Position numbers and translations under genes: made by a program | Assembly (NCBI RefSeq): GCF_000013745.1 | Contig: NC_007925.1 | Span: forward strand, 1,240,001-1,304,000 | Direction: 5' to 3' | Length of the DNA stretch: 64,000 nt | From: Rhodopseudomonas_A palustris_F | GTDB taxonomy: Bacteria > Pseudomonadota > Alphaproteobacteria > Rhizobiales > Xanthobacteraceae | Shown here: piece after piece, positions 27,256 through 35,620 of the stretch | How positions within the stretch are numbered: the stretch's first letter is position 1 | Layout of the letters: every line of letters begins with the position of its first letter | Notes under the pieces: generated by a model | The model's database searches: none | What the model was told of the DNA's origin: nothing | What the model saw: the letters and a program-made list of their open reading frames with translations, nothing else

Positions 27256-28059
27256 CGTCGATGATGCGCAATTGATGGCAAGGCGAGCGGGTCCGCAACC
27301 TCGGGCACGCGACGCCGGCGCCGTCTGATCGAAGGCGTTCGACGCCTCGATCTGCGACACACATTATATCTGCGCCGCGAGGGCGCGGCTCGTGGTTCCA
27401 GCGCCGTGACCAAGACTGCGCCTTCGTCGTTTGAAACGGCGTCGTCGCGTCATCCGCGGCGAAGCGCACCTCACCGCCTCGGCGAGCCAATCGCTTCATC
27501 CGAAAGTCGTATCCGCCGCCCGGCAATCGACCGGCCCCACAACCTTGGCCGTGGCGTGCTCGCGGTCCGCCCCCTCTGCGACAGGGCCATCCGCGATCGC
27601 CTGGCGGCCGTTTCCAAACTTGCCGCCATCGTCTTGGTCGCGCGCCGTGCCGTCTATCGGCTCCTTCAAGGGGCCCGAGCGACGGCCGTTTCGCCTTGTC
27701 AAGGCTGATTGAACCTGATCGGCAACCTGCGCCGTCCCGGCCGATCCGGACGCGAACAATATTCTCCCAGTCAAAAGCAAGAAAGTACGATTGAGGCGCA
27801 AATGTCGTCGTGAGATCAACCCACACGGCAAGGAGCCAACGCGCAGACAGCTTAGTATCAAGTCGAGAGACCAAAGCCCGTCCGTGAGTGGCTCAATAGC
27901 TGAAACTGAACGACTGATCTGTAGATCGGCGACCGTCTGGACGGGGCGCCGAAGCCCTATCCCTCTGCTGAATATGAAGTTTCGCTAACCGAATGAGCGT
28001 TTCCCGGCCATCAGGCCGAGCGGCGAACGCGAACCTGTAATCCCCATCTGGAGGTTGTC
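27256..28059. other. Long spacer before the microcompartment locus
   Basis: About 800 bases. The open frames in it lack protein-like composition, and I recognise no gene, IS end or RNA. Its right half (27700-28059) is lower in GC than its surroundings and should contain the promoter of the glycyl-radical-enzyme gene. A small hairpin CGGCC-ATCA-GGCCG lies at 28005-28018 just ahead of the ribosome site ggagg at 28050. I looked for an FNR/FixK-type TTGAT-N4-ATCAA box and found only a poor match near 27710. Confidence 0.5.
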
Positions 28060-30603
28060 ATGATCGAAAAAGGTTTCTCCAAGCCGACCGAAAGGGTCAT
28101 GCGGCTGAAGAACGTCATCCTGAACGCCAAGCCGTTCGTGGAGTCGGAACGCGCCGTCCTGGTCACCGATGCCTACAAGGAAACCGAAGGCCTGCCGGCC
28201 ATTCTGCGCCGCGCCAAGGCCGCGGAGAAGATCTTCAACAACCTGCCGGTGACGATCCGCGCGGACGAGTTGATCGTCGGCGCGATTACTAAGCGTCCGC
28301 GCTCCACCGAGATCTGCCCGGAATTCTCGTTCGACTGGGTCGAGAAGGAATTCGAGACCATGGCCACCCGCGTGGCCGATCCGTTCCAGATCCCCAAGGA
28401 GACCGCGGCCGAACTTCATGAGGCCTTCAAGTATTGGCCCGGCAAGACCACCAGCGATCTTGCGTCCTCCTACATGTCGCAGGAAGCCAAGGACTGCATC
28501 GCCGCCGGCGTATTCACGGTCGGCAACTACTTCTATGGCGGTGTCGGCCACGTCTGCGTCGATTACGGCAAGGTGTTGAAGATTGGTTTCCGCGGCATCA
28601 TCACTGAAGTCGTGCTGGCGATGGAGAAGCTTGACCGGATGGATCCGGGCTATATCAAGAAGCAGCAGTTCTACAACGCGGTGATCATTTCCTACACCGC
28701 CGCCATCAATTTCGCGCACCGCTATGCGGTCAAGGCCGAGGAGCTGGCGCAGACCGAATCCAACGCCACGCGCAAGGCCGAACTGCTGCAGATCGCCAAG
28801 AATTGCGCCCGTGTTCCGGAATATGGCGCGAGCAATTTCTACGAAGCCTGCCAGTCGTTCTGGTTCCTGCAGGCCCTGCTGCAGATCGAATCCAGCGGCC
28901 ACTCGATCTCGCCCGGCCGCTTCGATCAGTACATGTATCCATTCCTCGCCGCCGATAAGAGCATCTCGCGGGAGTTCGCGCAGGAACTGATCGACTGCAT
29001 CTGGATCAAGCTCAACGACGTCAACAAAACCCGCGACGGCGGTTCGGCTCAGGCCTTTGCCGGCTACGCGGTGTTCCAGAATCTCTGCGTCGGCGGCCAG
29101 ACCGAAGAAGGTCTCGACGCCACCAACGACGTCTCCTTCATGTGCATGGAAGCGACCGCGCATGTGGCGCTGCCGGCGCCCTCGTTCTCGATCCGCGTCT
29201 GGCAGGGCACGCCCGACGATTTCCTTTACCGGGCCTGCGAAGTGGTCCGCCTCGGGCTTGGCGTTCCCGCCATGTACAACGACGAAGTCATTGTCCCTTC
29301 GCTGCAAAACCGCGGCGTCTCGCTCCGCGACGCCCGCGACTACGGCATCGTCGGCTGTGTCGAGCCGCAGGCGATCCACAAGACCGAGGGCTGGCATGAC
29401 GCCGCGTTCTTCAACGTCGCCAAGGTTCTCGAAATCACCCTGAATAACGGCCGGGTCGGCGACAAGCAGGTCGGGCCGGCGTCCGGAGAACTTCTCAGCT
29501 TCCGCTGCATCGACGATGTCTTCGCCGCATTCCAAAAGCAGATCGAATACTTCGTGCGCTACCTCGTCGAAGCCGATAACTGCGTCGATCTCGCGCATGG
29601 GGAACGCTGCCCGTTGCCGTTCGTTTCGGCGCTGGTCGAAGACTGCATCGGCCGCGGCAAGTCGCTGCAGGAAGGCGGCGCGCTTTACAACTTCACCGGC
29701 CCGCAGGCCTTCGGCGTCGCCGACACCGGCGACTCGGTCTACGCCATCCAGAAGAACGTGTTCGAGGACAAGAAGATCACCCTCGGCGAATTGAAAGCGG
29801 CGCTCGACGCCAATTTCGGTCGGCCGGTGGGCGAGAGCGCGCATGCCGACGCGGGAACCAACTACACCGAGGAACAGGTGTTCGCTGCGGTGAAGAAGGT
29901 GCTGAACAGCAGCGGCTCGACCGATGTCTCGGCGCTCAAGGGCAAGGTCTACAGCGCACTGGCTGGGGCCAATGGCGCGAAGAGCGGCGGTGCCTCGTCG
30001 AGCTATGACGCGCTGCATCGCTTGCTCGAAGCCACCCCGGCGTTCGGCAACGATATCCACGAAGTCGACATGGTCGCCCGCAGATGCGCCCAGATCTATT
30101 GCCTCGAAGTCGAGAAATACACCAACCCGCGCGGCGGCCAATTCCAGGCGGGGATCTATCCGGTGTCGGCGAACGTGCTGTTCGGCAAGGACGTCGCCGC
30201 GCTGCCGGACGGCCGGTTCGCCAAGGCACCCTTGGCTGACGGCGTTTCTCCTCGTCAGGGCAAGGACGTCAATGGTCCGACGGCGGCGGCCAACTCGGTC
30301 GCCAAGCTCGACCATTTCATCGCCTCGAACGGCACGCTCTACAATCAGAAGTTCTTGCCTGCGGCGCTCGCCGGCGACAGCGGATTGCAGAACTTCGCCT
30401 CGCTGGTCCGCAGTTACTTCGACCACAAGGGCATGCACGTGCAGTTCAACGTGGTGGATCGACAGACGCTGCTGGATGCGCAACGCGAGCCCGAGAAGCA
30501 CAACGACCTCGTCGTTCGTGTCGCCGGCTACAGCGCGCAGTTCGTGGTGCTCGCCAAGGAAGTGCAGGACGACATCATCAGCCGCACCGAACAGACCTTG
30601 TAG
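28060..30603 (+). CDS. Glycyl radical diol dehydratase, microcompartment signature enzyme
   Basis: 847 residues of the pyruvate-formate-lyase-like superfamily. The thiyl-radical Cys433 and base Glu435 are in YGIVGCVEPQ; the glycyl radical is on Gly823 in RVAGYSAQF, 24 residues from the end. The Cys433/Glu435 numbering coincides with the B12-independent glycerol/1,2-propanediol dehydratase. With a PocR-type sensor, aldehyde dehydrogenase and PduL beside it, 1,2-propanediol to propionaldehyde is the best assignment; choline lyase (CutC) is the main alternative. Odd feature: residues 589-648 form an insertion holding an amphipathic helix (TEEQVFAAVKKVLNSSG, 603-619) and Gly/Ser/Ala-rich linkers, resembling an internal encapsulation peptide. 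There is no such peptide at the N-terminus. ggagg lies five bases before the ATG. Confidence 0.92.
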   Translation: MIEKGFSKPTERVMRLKNVILNAKPFVESERAVLVTDAYKETEGLPAILRRAKAAEKIFNNLPVTIRADELIVGAITKRPRSTEICPEFSFDWVEKEFETMATRVADPFQIPKETAAELHEAFKYWPGKTTSDLASSYMSQEAKDCIAAGVFTVGNYFYGGVGHVCVDYGKVLKIGFRGIITEVVLAMEKLDRMDPGYIKKQQFYNAVIISYTAAINFAHRYAVKAEELAQTESNATRKAELLQIAKNCARVPEYGASNFYEACQSFWFLQALLQIESSGHSISPGRFDQYMYPFLAADKSISREFAQELIDCIWIKLNDVNKTRDGGSAQAFAGYAVFQNLCVGGQTEEGLDATNDVSFMCMEATAHVALPAPSFSIRVWQGTPDDFLYRACEVVRLGLGVPAMYNDEVIVPSLQNRGVSLRDARDYGIVGCVEPQAIHKTEGWHDAAFFNVAKVLEITLNNGRVGDKQVGPASGELLSFRCIDDVFAAFQKQIEYFVRYLVEADNCVDLAHGERCPLPFVSALVEDCIGRGKSLQEGGALYNFTGPQAFGVADTGDSVYAIQKNVFEDKKITLGELKAALDANFGRPVGESAHADAGTNYTEEQVFAAVKKVLNSSGSTDVSALKGKVYSALAGANGAKSGGASSSYDALHRLLEATPAFGNDIHEVDMVARRCAQIYCLEVEKYTNPRGGQFQAGIYPVSANVLFGKDVAALPDGRFAKAPLADGVSPRQGKDVNGPTAAANSVAKLDHFIASNGTLYNQKFLPAALAGDSGLQNFASLVRSYFDHKGMHVQFNVVDRQTLLDAQREPEKHNDLVVRVAGYSAQFVVLAKEVQDDIISRTEQTL

Positions 30604-30612
30604 GTCGACAAG

Positions 30613-30645
30613 GGTTTGTCCCGGTCGGTTTGATCGGGACAAACC
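30613..30645 (+). promoter_or_regulatory. Strong intercistronic stem-loop after the glycyl radical enzyme gene
   Basis: Arms ggtttgtcccggtc (30613-30626) and gatcgggacaaacc (30632-30645) form a 14-bp stem with a single G-U pair and a five-base loop. No T-run follows, so it is not a typical intrinsic terminator. Placed ten bases after the stop of the most abundant enzyme, it could stabilise the upstream mRNA or reduce read-through into the shell genes. Confidence 0.75.
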
Positions 30646-30723
30646 GCTCGCCAGGCGATTCGCAAATGGGGAGGGAAATCGTTTCCCTCCCGAAAGCAGC
30701 GGACACTTGAAAGACAGACGGTC

Positions 30724-31863
30724 ATGACCGCAATTCAGCGCTTCGTTCTCAAGACCGAGATTGTTTCCGGGCCATCGATTCTCGATCGGCTGGAGGCATT
30801 CCGAGGACAGCGGGCCGGCATCATCACGGATGCCTTCATGCTGAAGTCGGGTGCGGTGGACCGGATCCGGGCCAAGCTGCCGGAGTGCGCCATCGAGATC
30901 TTCGGCGAGATCACCGCGGAGCCCACGGTCGCGCTGGTCGCAAAGGCCGCGCGGACGATGGCAGCCTTTGGCCCGAGCGTCGTCGTGGCACTCGGTGGCG
31001 GGTCGGCGATCGACGCAGCCAAGGCAATTCTCGCAACTATGCGGGAGATGGATCCGGCTCGCCACGTCATCCTGGTGGCGGTGCCGACGACCAGCGGCAC
31101 CGGCTCGGAAGTGACGTCGTATTCGGTGATCTCCGATCCGGCGCGCGGGCTGAAGTTTCCGCTGAGTTCGCCGCAGATGATCCCGGATATCGCACTGCTG
31201 GATTCCGAACTGGTCCGCACCGTGCCGGCTAACGTGACGGCCGACACCGGCATGGACGTCATCACCCATTGCCTGGAAGCTTACGTCGCCACCGGAGCGA
31301 CCGATTTCAGCGACGCCTTCGCCGAAAAGGCGCTCAGTCTCGCTTTCGTCAACCTGCCGGCCGCTTTTGCCAACGGCAACGACATCGCGGCCCGTTCTGC
31401 GATGCATAGCGCATCTTGCATGGCGGGCGTGGCATTCGAACTCGCCGGGCTTGGCCTCAATCACGGCATGGCGCATGCGCTCGGCGGCCGGCTTCACATT
31501 CCCCACGGCAAGATCAACGCGATGCTGCTGCCGCTGGTGATCGCATACAATGCCGGCGTGCAGGGCGACTTTGCTCCCTGCCTGCCCGCCGCCACCCGCT
31601 ACGCCGCGATCGCCAGCCGCGCCGGCTGGGAAGCCGCGACCCCGCGGGCCGGCGCGCAGAGCCTGATTCGCGCGCTGTCCCGGCTGAACGAGCAATTCGG
31701 CATTCCACCCACATTGCGCGCGCTTGGTATCGATCTCAGTGAGCTGCCGCGCTGGGGGCCGGAACTGGCCGAAGCTGCGCTGATGGATCCTTGCACGGCG
31801 GCTAACCCGCGCAAGCCCAGCCTCAGCGACATCAACCATCTGGTTCGCGCGGTGGCCGGATAG
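30724..31863 (+). CDS. Iron-type alcohol dehydrogenase of the microcompartment (PduQ-like)
   Basis: 379 residues. NAD loop ALGGGSAIDAAKAI near residue 95 and PTTSGTGSEVTSYSVI near residue 120; metal ligands in TGMDVITHCLEAY and GLGLNHGMAHALGGRLHIPHGKIN. It is expected to reduce propionaldehyde to 1-propanol, regenerating NAD+ inside the shell for the aldehyde dehydrogenase. No obvious encapsulation peptide is seen. It is only distantly similar to the other iron-type dehydrogenase at 22871. Confidence 0.88.
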   Translation: MTAIQRFVLKTEIVSGPSILDRLEAFRGQRAGIITDAFMLKSGAVDRIRAKLPECAIEIFGEITAEPTVALVAKAARTMAAFGPSVVVALGGGSAIDAAKAILATMREMDPARHVILVAVPTTSGTGSEVTSYSVISDPARGLKFPLSSPQMIPDIALLDSELVRTVPANVTADTGMDVITHCLEAYVATGATDFSDAFAEKALSLAFVNLPAAFANGNDIAARSAMHSASCMAGVAFELAGLGLNHGMAHALGGRLHIPHGKINAMLLPLVIAYNAGVQGDFAPCLPAATRYAAIASRAGWEAATPRAGAQSLIRALSRLNEQFGIPPTLRALGIDLSELPRWGPELAEAALMDPCTAANPRKPSLSDINHLVRAVAG

Positions 31864-31943
31864 CTCACCTCAACGATCGAGACCAACGCCGCAACAATCA
31901 AGACAGTCCCCCTGAAACTCTGAGACGACGATAGGAGCACGCG

Positions 31944-32237
31944 ATGCAACAGGAAGCTCTAGGCATGGTGGAAACCAAAGGTTTGGTTGCCGCGATCGAA
32001 GCCGCCGACGCCATGGTGAAGTCGGCCAACGTGGCCTTGATCGGCTACGAAAAGATCGGATCCGGACTGGTGACGGTCATGGTCCGCGGCGATGTCGGCG
32101 CGGTGAAGGCCGCAACCGACGCCGGCGCCGTGGCCGCCGCGAAGGTCGGCGAGGTGGTGTCGGTGCACGTCGTCCCGCGGCCGCATTCGGAAGTCGAAAA
32201 GATCCTGCCGCATGGCGCAACCGCCGCCGCAGCCTAA
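31944..32237 (+). CDS. BMC-H shell hexamer protein (PduA-like)
   Basis: 97 residues with a single BMC domain: ALGMVETKGLVAAIEAADAMVKSANV, then IGYEKIGSGLVTVMVRGDVGAVKAATDAG and the closing HVVPRPHSEVEKILP. It should form the hexameric tiles of the shell facets, with the KIGSG loop lining the pore. Closely related to the product of 33690-33968. Starts 80 bases after the dehydrogenase with a taggag ribosome site. Confidence 0.95.
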   Translation: MQQEALGMVETKGLVAAIEAADAMVKSANVALIGYEKIGSGLVTVMVRGDVGAVKAATDAGAVAAAKVGEVVSVHVVPRPHSEVEKILPHGATAAAA

Positions 32238-32267
32238 TCAACAACGGAATTTGGAAAGGGATCTGCT

Positions 32268-33065
32268 GTGAAAGACGATCTGGTTGAGAAAGTCATGGGC
32301 GAGGTGATGAGGAAGATGGGTGCGGAGCCGGCGGCTCGCCCGGACGCTCCGAAGTCACTCGCTGCACTGAGTGGCTGCGGCATGACCGAATTCGTCGGCA
32401 CCGCGATCGGCCACACCATCGGGTTGGTGATCGCCAATGTCGACCCGCTGCTGCACGAGAAGATGAAGATCAACCCGAAGTACCGGTCGATCGGCATCAT
32501 CGGCGCACGCACCGGAGCAGGGCCGCAGATCTTCGCGGCGGACGAAGCCGTGAAGGCCACCAACAGCGAAGTGGTGCTGATCGAATTGGCGCGCGATACC
32601 GAAGGCGGCGCGGGTCACGGCTGCTTGATCCTGTTCGGCGCCGAGGATGTTTCGGACGCCCGTCGCGCGGTCGAAGTCACCCTGAGCGAAGTGCAGCGCA
32701 CCATGGGCGACGTCTATGGCACGCCGGCGGGGCATCTGGAATTCCAGTACACCGCCCGGGCGAGCTACGCGTTGCAAAAGGCGTTCGGCGCGCCGCTTGG
32801 CCAGGCCTTCGGCATCACGGTCGGCGCGCCCGCGGCGATCGGCGTCGTGCTGGCGGATACCGCCGCCAAGGCCGCCACGGTGCAGGCTGTCGGCTACGCC
32901 TCGCCGGGCAACGGCACCAGCTTCAGCAACGAAGTGATCTTCATGTTCTCCGGCGATTCCGGCGCGGTGCGGCAGTCGGTGATCGCCGCGCGTGATGTCG
33001 GCAAGCGGCTGCTGGCGACGCTCGATCCGGCGGAGATCAAGTCGACCACCACGCCGTACATCTGA
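32268..33065 (+). CDS. BMC-T tandem-domain shell protein (PduB-like)
   Basis: 265 residues with two BMC domains in tandem, forming pseudohexameric trimers. The N-terminal amphipathic helix (residues 3-18, DDLVEKVMGEVMRKMG) is like the PduB tail that links shell to cargo. FVGTAIGHTIGLVIANVD starts the first domain and VGAPAAIGVVLADTAAKAATVQAVGYA the second. Larger-pore shell tile, possibly for cofactor passage. The start is a GTG at 32268 after ggaaaggg. Confidence 0.93.
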   Translation: MKDDLVEKVMGEVMRKMGAEPAARPDAPKSLAALSGCGMTEFVGTAIGHTIGLVIANVDPLLHEKMKINPKYRSIGIIGARTGAGPQIFAADEAVKATNSEVVLIELARDTEGGAGHGCLILFGAEDVSDARRAVEVTLSEVQRTMGDVYGTPAGHLEFQYTARASYALQKAFGAPLGQAFGITVGAPAAIGVVLADTAAKAATVQAVGYASPGNGTSFSNEVIFMFSGDSGAVRQSVIAARDVGKRLLATLDPAEIKSTTTPYI

Positions 33066-33088
33066 CGAAAGCGTAGGAGTACCCCGCC

Positions 33089-33676
33089 ATGACGCAACGA
33101 AGTCTCGGATTGATCGAAACGATCGGTCTGGCTGCCGCGATCGAAGCCGCCGATGCCGCGGTCAAATCAGCCAATGTGACGCTGGTGGGGTACGAACTCG
33201 CGCGCGGCGACGGCATGACCGTGGTCAAAGTCGAGGGTGAAATCGGCGCCGTCAACGCCGCCATCGCCGCCGCGGCGGTCGCGGCGGCCAAGATCAACCG
33301 GGTGGTCTCCACCCGGGTGATCGCCCGACCGGCGGTCGGCATCGCCGGGATGATCGCGAATGGCGATACGGTTGGCGCTGAAGCCGCGCCGGCCTGCCTG
33401 TCATCCGCTGCCGCGCCGGTGGTGGCTTCGGCGCCGGCGCCGATCGCTCCGGCTGCGTCGGTCGATGAAACCGCCGGCATGGCCGCGCCCGCTGATCCGA
33501 CGGCTGCGGCAGCATCGCCGAGCGCCGCCGCCGCCGCGCCGCGGCAGGCCACCGACGCTGCACAGAATCCAACACCATCCGAGCAATCGGCTGCAACCCA
33601 ATTGCCGCAGGCAAAAGCCGGCGGTCGATCGAGCAATGGACACAACGGCAAACCGAAACACAGGCATGGCGCCTGA
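33089..33676 (+). CDS. BMC-H shell protein with long Ala/Pro-rich C-terminal extension
   Basis: 195 residues. Residues 1-90 are a BMC-H domain (LGLIETIGLAAAIEAADAAVKSANVTLVGYE, VVKVEGEIGAVNAAIAAAAVAA, STRVIARPAVGI). Residues about 100-195 are low-complexity, rich in Ala, Pro, Ser, with a Gly/Asn/Lys/His-rich basic end (NGHNGKPKHRHGA). The pore loop differs from its neighbours (ELARGDGM in place of KIGSG). Extended BMC-H proteins such as PduK and EutK carry C-terminal domains, but this tail looks disordered. It may contact cargo, shell interior or nucleic acid. Confidence 0.88.
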   Translation: MTQRSLGLIETIGLAAAIEAADAAVKSANVTLVGYELARGDGMTVVKVEGEIGAVNAAIAAAAVAAAKINRVVSTRVIARPAVGIAGMIANGDTVGAEAAPACLSSAAAPVVASAPAPIAPAASVDETAGMAAPADPTAAAASPSAAAAAPRQATDAAQNPTPSEQSAATQLPQAKAGGRSSNGHNGKPKHRHGA

Positions 33677-33689
33677 GAGGAGAACGATG

Positions 33690-33968
33690 ATGAGTGGCGA
33701 AGCACTGGGAATGGTCGAAACCAAGGGTCTGATCGGGTCCATCGAAGCCGCGGACGCGATGACCAAGTCCGCCAATGTGACCCTGATCGGTTACGAAAAG
33801 ATCGGATCGGGCCTCGTGACCACGCTGGTCCGCGGCGATGTCGGCGCGGTCAAGGCGGCGGTCGATGCCGGCGCCGCGGCGGCCGAGAAGGTCGGCACCG
33901 TGATCTCCAAGCACATCATTCCGCGGCCGCATGCGGATGTCGAGAAGATCCTGCCGCATCTCGGCTAG
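33690..33968 (+). CDS. BMC-H shell hexamer protein, second copy
   Basis: 92 residues, a single BMC domain nearly the same as that of 31944-32237: ALGMVETKGLIGSIEAADAMTKSANVTLIGYEKIGSGLVT and HIIPRPHADVEKILPHLG. The two ATG codons at 33687 and 33690 are both possible; the second has the better spacing to aggag. The pair probably arose by local duplication and supplies the bulk facet tiles. Confidence 0.93.
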   Translation: MSGEALGMVETKGLIGSIEAADAMTKSANVTLIGYEKIGSGLVTTLVRGDVGAVKAAVDAGAAAAEKVGTVISKHIIPRPHADVEKILPHLG

Positions 33969-34052
33969 GCGCCACAAAGCTGGCGGCCCGTGACGAACGG
34001 GCCGCCGGCGGCGCAGCAGTCTTCTTAACTTGAATGAGTTGGCGACGAAGCG

Positions 34053-34733
34053 ATGGACATGCAGCAAGAAACAATCGAACGGATCATTCGGCAAGTGCTC
34101 GGGCAAGTCGGGCCTGCGGGCGGTTCGATCGCGACGCTCTCCGGCGACGCCGGCGTGGATCCATTTCAAGTCGCGGTCGGTGTATCCAACCGGCACATCC
34201 ATCTGTCGCGAACCGACATGGACACGCTGTTCGGTCCGGGCGCCGAACTGCAACGCAAGAAGGCGATGAAGCAGCCGGGGCAATTCGCGGCCGAGGAAAC
34301 CGTGACGCTGAAGGGGCCGAAGGGAAGCCTCTCCAAGGTGCGGGTGCTCGGACCATTGCGCCGCGAAACCCAGGTCGAGGTTTCCGTCGCCGATGGCTTC
34401 GCGCTCGGAATCACCCCGCCGTTGCGCCAGTCGGGCCAGCTCGACGACACGCCGGGACTGACCATCATCGGGCCGCAGGGCAGCGTGACCAAGGACCACG
34501 GCGTGATCGTGGCGCAGCGGCATATCCACATGCACCCGAGCACGGCGGCCAAGCTCGGTCTGCGCAACGGCGACGAAGTCGACGTCGAGGCCGGCGGCGA
34601 GCGCGGCGGGGTGATGCACCGGGTGCTGATCCGCGTCGCGGAAGCCTCGGCCGATGAAATGCATATCGACGTCGAAGAGGCCAACGCGCTGTGCCTCAAG
34701 AACGATGACGTGGTCCGTATCTGCAAAAAGTGA
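34053..34733 (+). CDS. pduL: Phosphate propanoyltransferase PduL
   Basis: 226 residues. It transfers the acyl group from propionyl-CoA to phosphate and frees CoA inside the shell. The N-terminal encapsulation peptide is the amphipathic helix QETIERIIRQVLGQVG (residues 5-20). The two PduL domains carry the zinc-binding His residues: NRHIHLS (His48, His50) and QRHIHMHP (His157, His159, His161). ALCLKNDDVVRICK is the usual C-terminus. Overlaps the frame of the next gene only if that gene's longer start is used. Confidence 0.95.
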   Translation: MDMQQETIERIIRQVLGQVGPAGGSIATLSGDAGVDPFQVAVGVSNRHIHLSRTDMDTLFGPGAELQRKKAMKQPGQFAAEETVTLKGPKGSLSKVRVLGPLRRETQVEVSVADGFALGITPPLRQSGQLDDTPGLTIIGPQGSVTKDHGVIVAQRHIHMHPSTAAKLGLRNGDEVDVEAGGERGGVMHRVLIRVAEASADEMHIDVEEANALCLKNDDVVRICKK

Positions 34734-34768
34734 CGCCTTGTTGCAGCATTCGGAAAAGAGCGAACGCC

Positions 34769-35620
34769 ATGTACGACAGCAATGCGGACGCAACGCTACG
34801 GGACTTCTCGCGACTGATCCGGGACGAGCTCTGTCTGCCGGCGGCGGATCGAACCGGCGCGCTGAAGGCCGGCGTCGATCTTGGCACCGCCAACATCGTG
34901 CTGTCGGTGGTCGATGCCAGTAACACGCCGGTGGCGGGGGCGAGCTATCCCTCCAAGGTGGTTCGCGACGGCATCGTGGTGGACTATGTCGGTGCCGTGA
35001 ATGTGGTGCGGCAGCTTAAGGCGAAGCTCGAGCAACGCCTGGGCTGCAGCCTGATCGAAGCCGGCACCGCGGTGCCGCCCGGCATTCTCCACGGCAACAT
35101 CAAGGCCATCGCCAATGTGGTGGAGGCCGCCGGCTTCGTGGTGGCGGATGTCAGCGACGAGCCGACCGCCGCCGCACGGGTGCTCGGCGTGCGCGACGGT
35201 GCGGTGGTGGATGTCGGCGGCGGCACCACCGGCATCAGCATCTTTCGCGATGGCAAGGTGGTGTTCACCGACGACGAAGCCACCGGCGGCACCCACATGA
35301 CGCTGGTGCTCGCCGGCGCCTATGGGGTGTCGTTCGAGGATGCCGAACTGATCAAGATGTCCCCGGCCTCGACTCGCGACGTATTCGCGGTGGTGCAGCC
35401 GGTGGTCGAGAAGATGGCCAGCATCGTCAAGCGCTGCCTGCAAGGCCATGACGTCGAGACGATCTATGTGGTCGGCGGCGCCTGCAGCTTCGAACAATTC
35501 GAGCACGTCTTCAGCCGCGAGACCGGCTGCAAGGTGATCAAACCGGCCGAGCCGCTGCTGGTGACGCCGCTCGGCATCGCGATGTACGGCGGCTCCGCAG
35601 GCTGCGGGGGGCGATCATGA
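34769..35620 (+). CDS. eutJ: EutJ-like actin/HSP70-fold ATPase (microcompartment chaperone)
   Basis: 283 residues. ASKHA-fold phosphate loops are visible in AGVDLGTANIVLSVVDAS (phosphate 1) and VVDVGGGTTGISIFRDGK (phosphate 2), with YVVGGACSFEQFEHVF as the adenosine motif. EutJ proteins occur in ethanolamine and GRM loci, and a chaperone or reactivation role is assumed rather than proven. The ATG at 34769 is chosen; the open frame extends to 34730, but that part overlaps the end of pduL. The stop overlaps the next start (ATGA). Confidence 0.87.
   Translation: MYDSNADATLRDFSRLIRDELCLPAADRTGALKAGVDLGTANIVLSVVDASNTPVAGASYPSKVVRDGIVVDYVGAVNVVRQLKAKLEQRLGCSLIEAGTAVPPGILHGNIKAIANVVEAAGFVVADVSDEPTAAARVLGVRDGAVVDVGGGTTGISIFRDGKVVFTDDEATGGTHMTLVLAGAYGVSFEDAELIKMSPASTRDVFAVVQPVVEKMASIVKRCLQGHDVETIYVVGGACSFEQFEHVFSRETGCKVIKPAEPLLVTPLGIAMYGGSAGCGGRS

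Noticed and set aside
27700..27730. FNR/FixK-type box (ttgaacctgatcgg) for anaerobic control of the GRE gene
   Set aside because: Only a partial match to TTGAT-N4-ATCAA; too weak to report as a site.
27400..27880. Possible gene or transposase remnant before the microcompartment locus
   Set aside because: Frames on both strands are short, Arg/Pro-rich and without motifs or inverted-repeat ends.
28060..30603. Assignment of the GRE as choline trimethylamine-lyase CutC
   Set aside because: The PocR-type sensor, the flavoprotein and the lack of choline-related genes favour a diol dehydratase, and the Cys/Glu numbering matches that group; kept as the main alternative, not as the call.
27985..31839. 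A 1284-codon open frame on the minus strand opposite the glycyl radical enzyme and alcohol dehydrogenase
   Set aside because: It is exactly antisense to two well-identified genes, has His/Arg/Asp-rich composition typical of high-GC shadows, and shows no family motifs.
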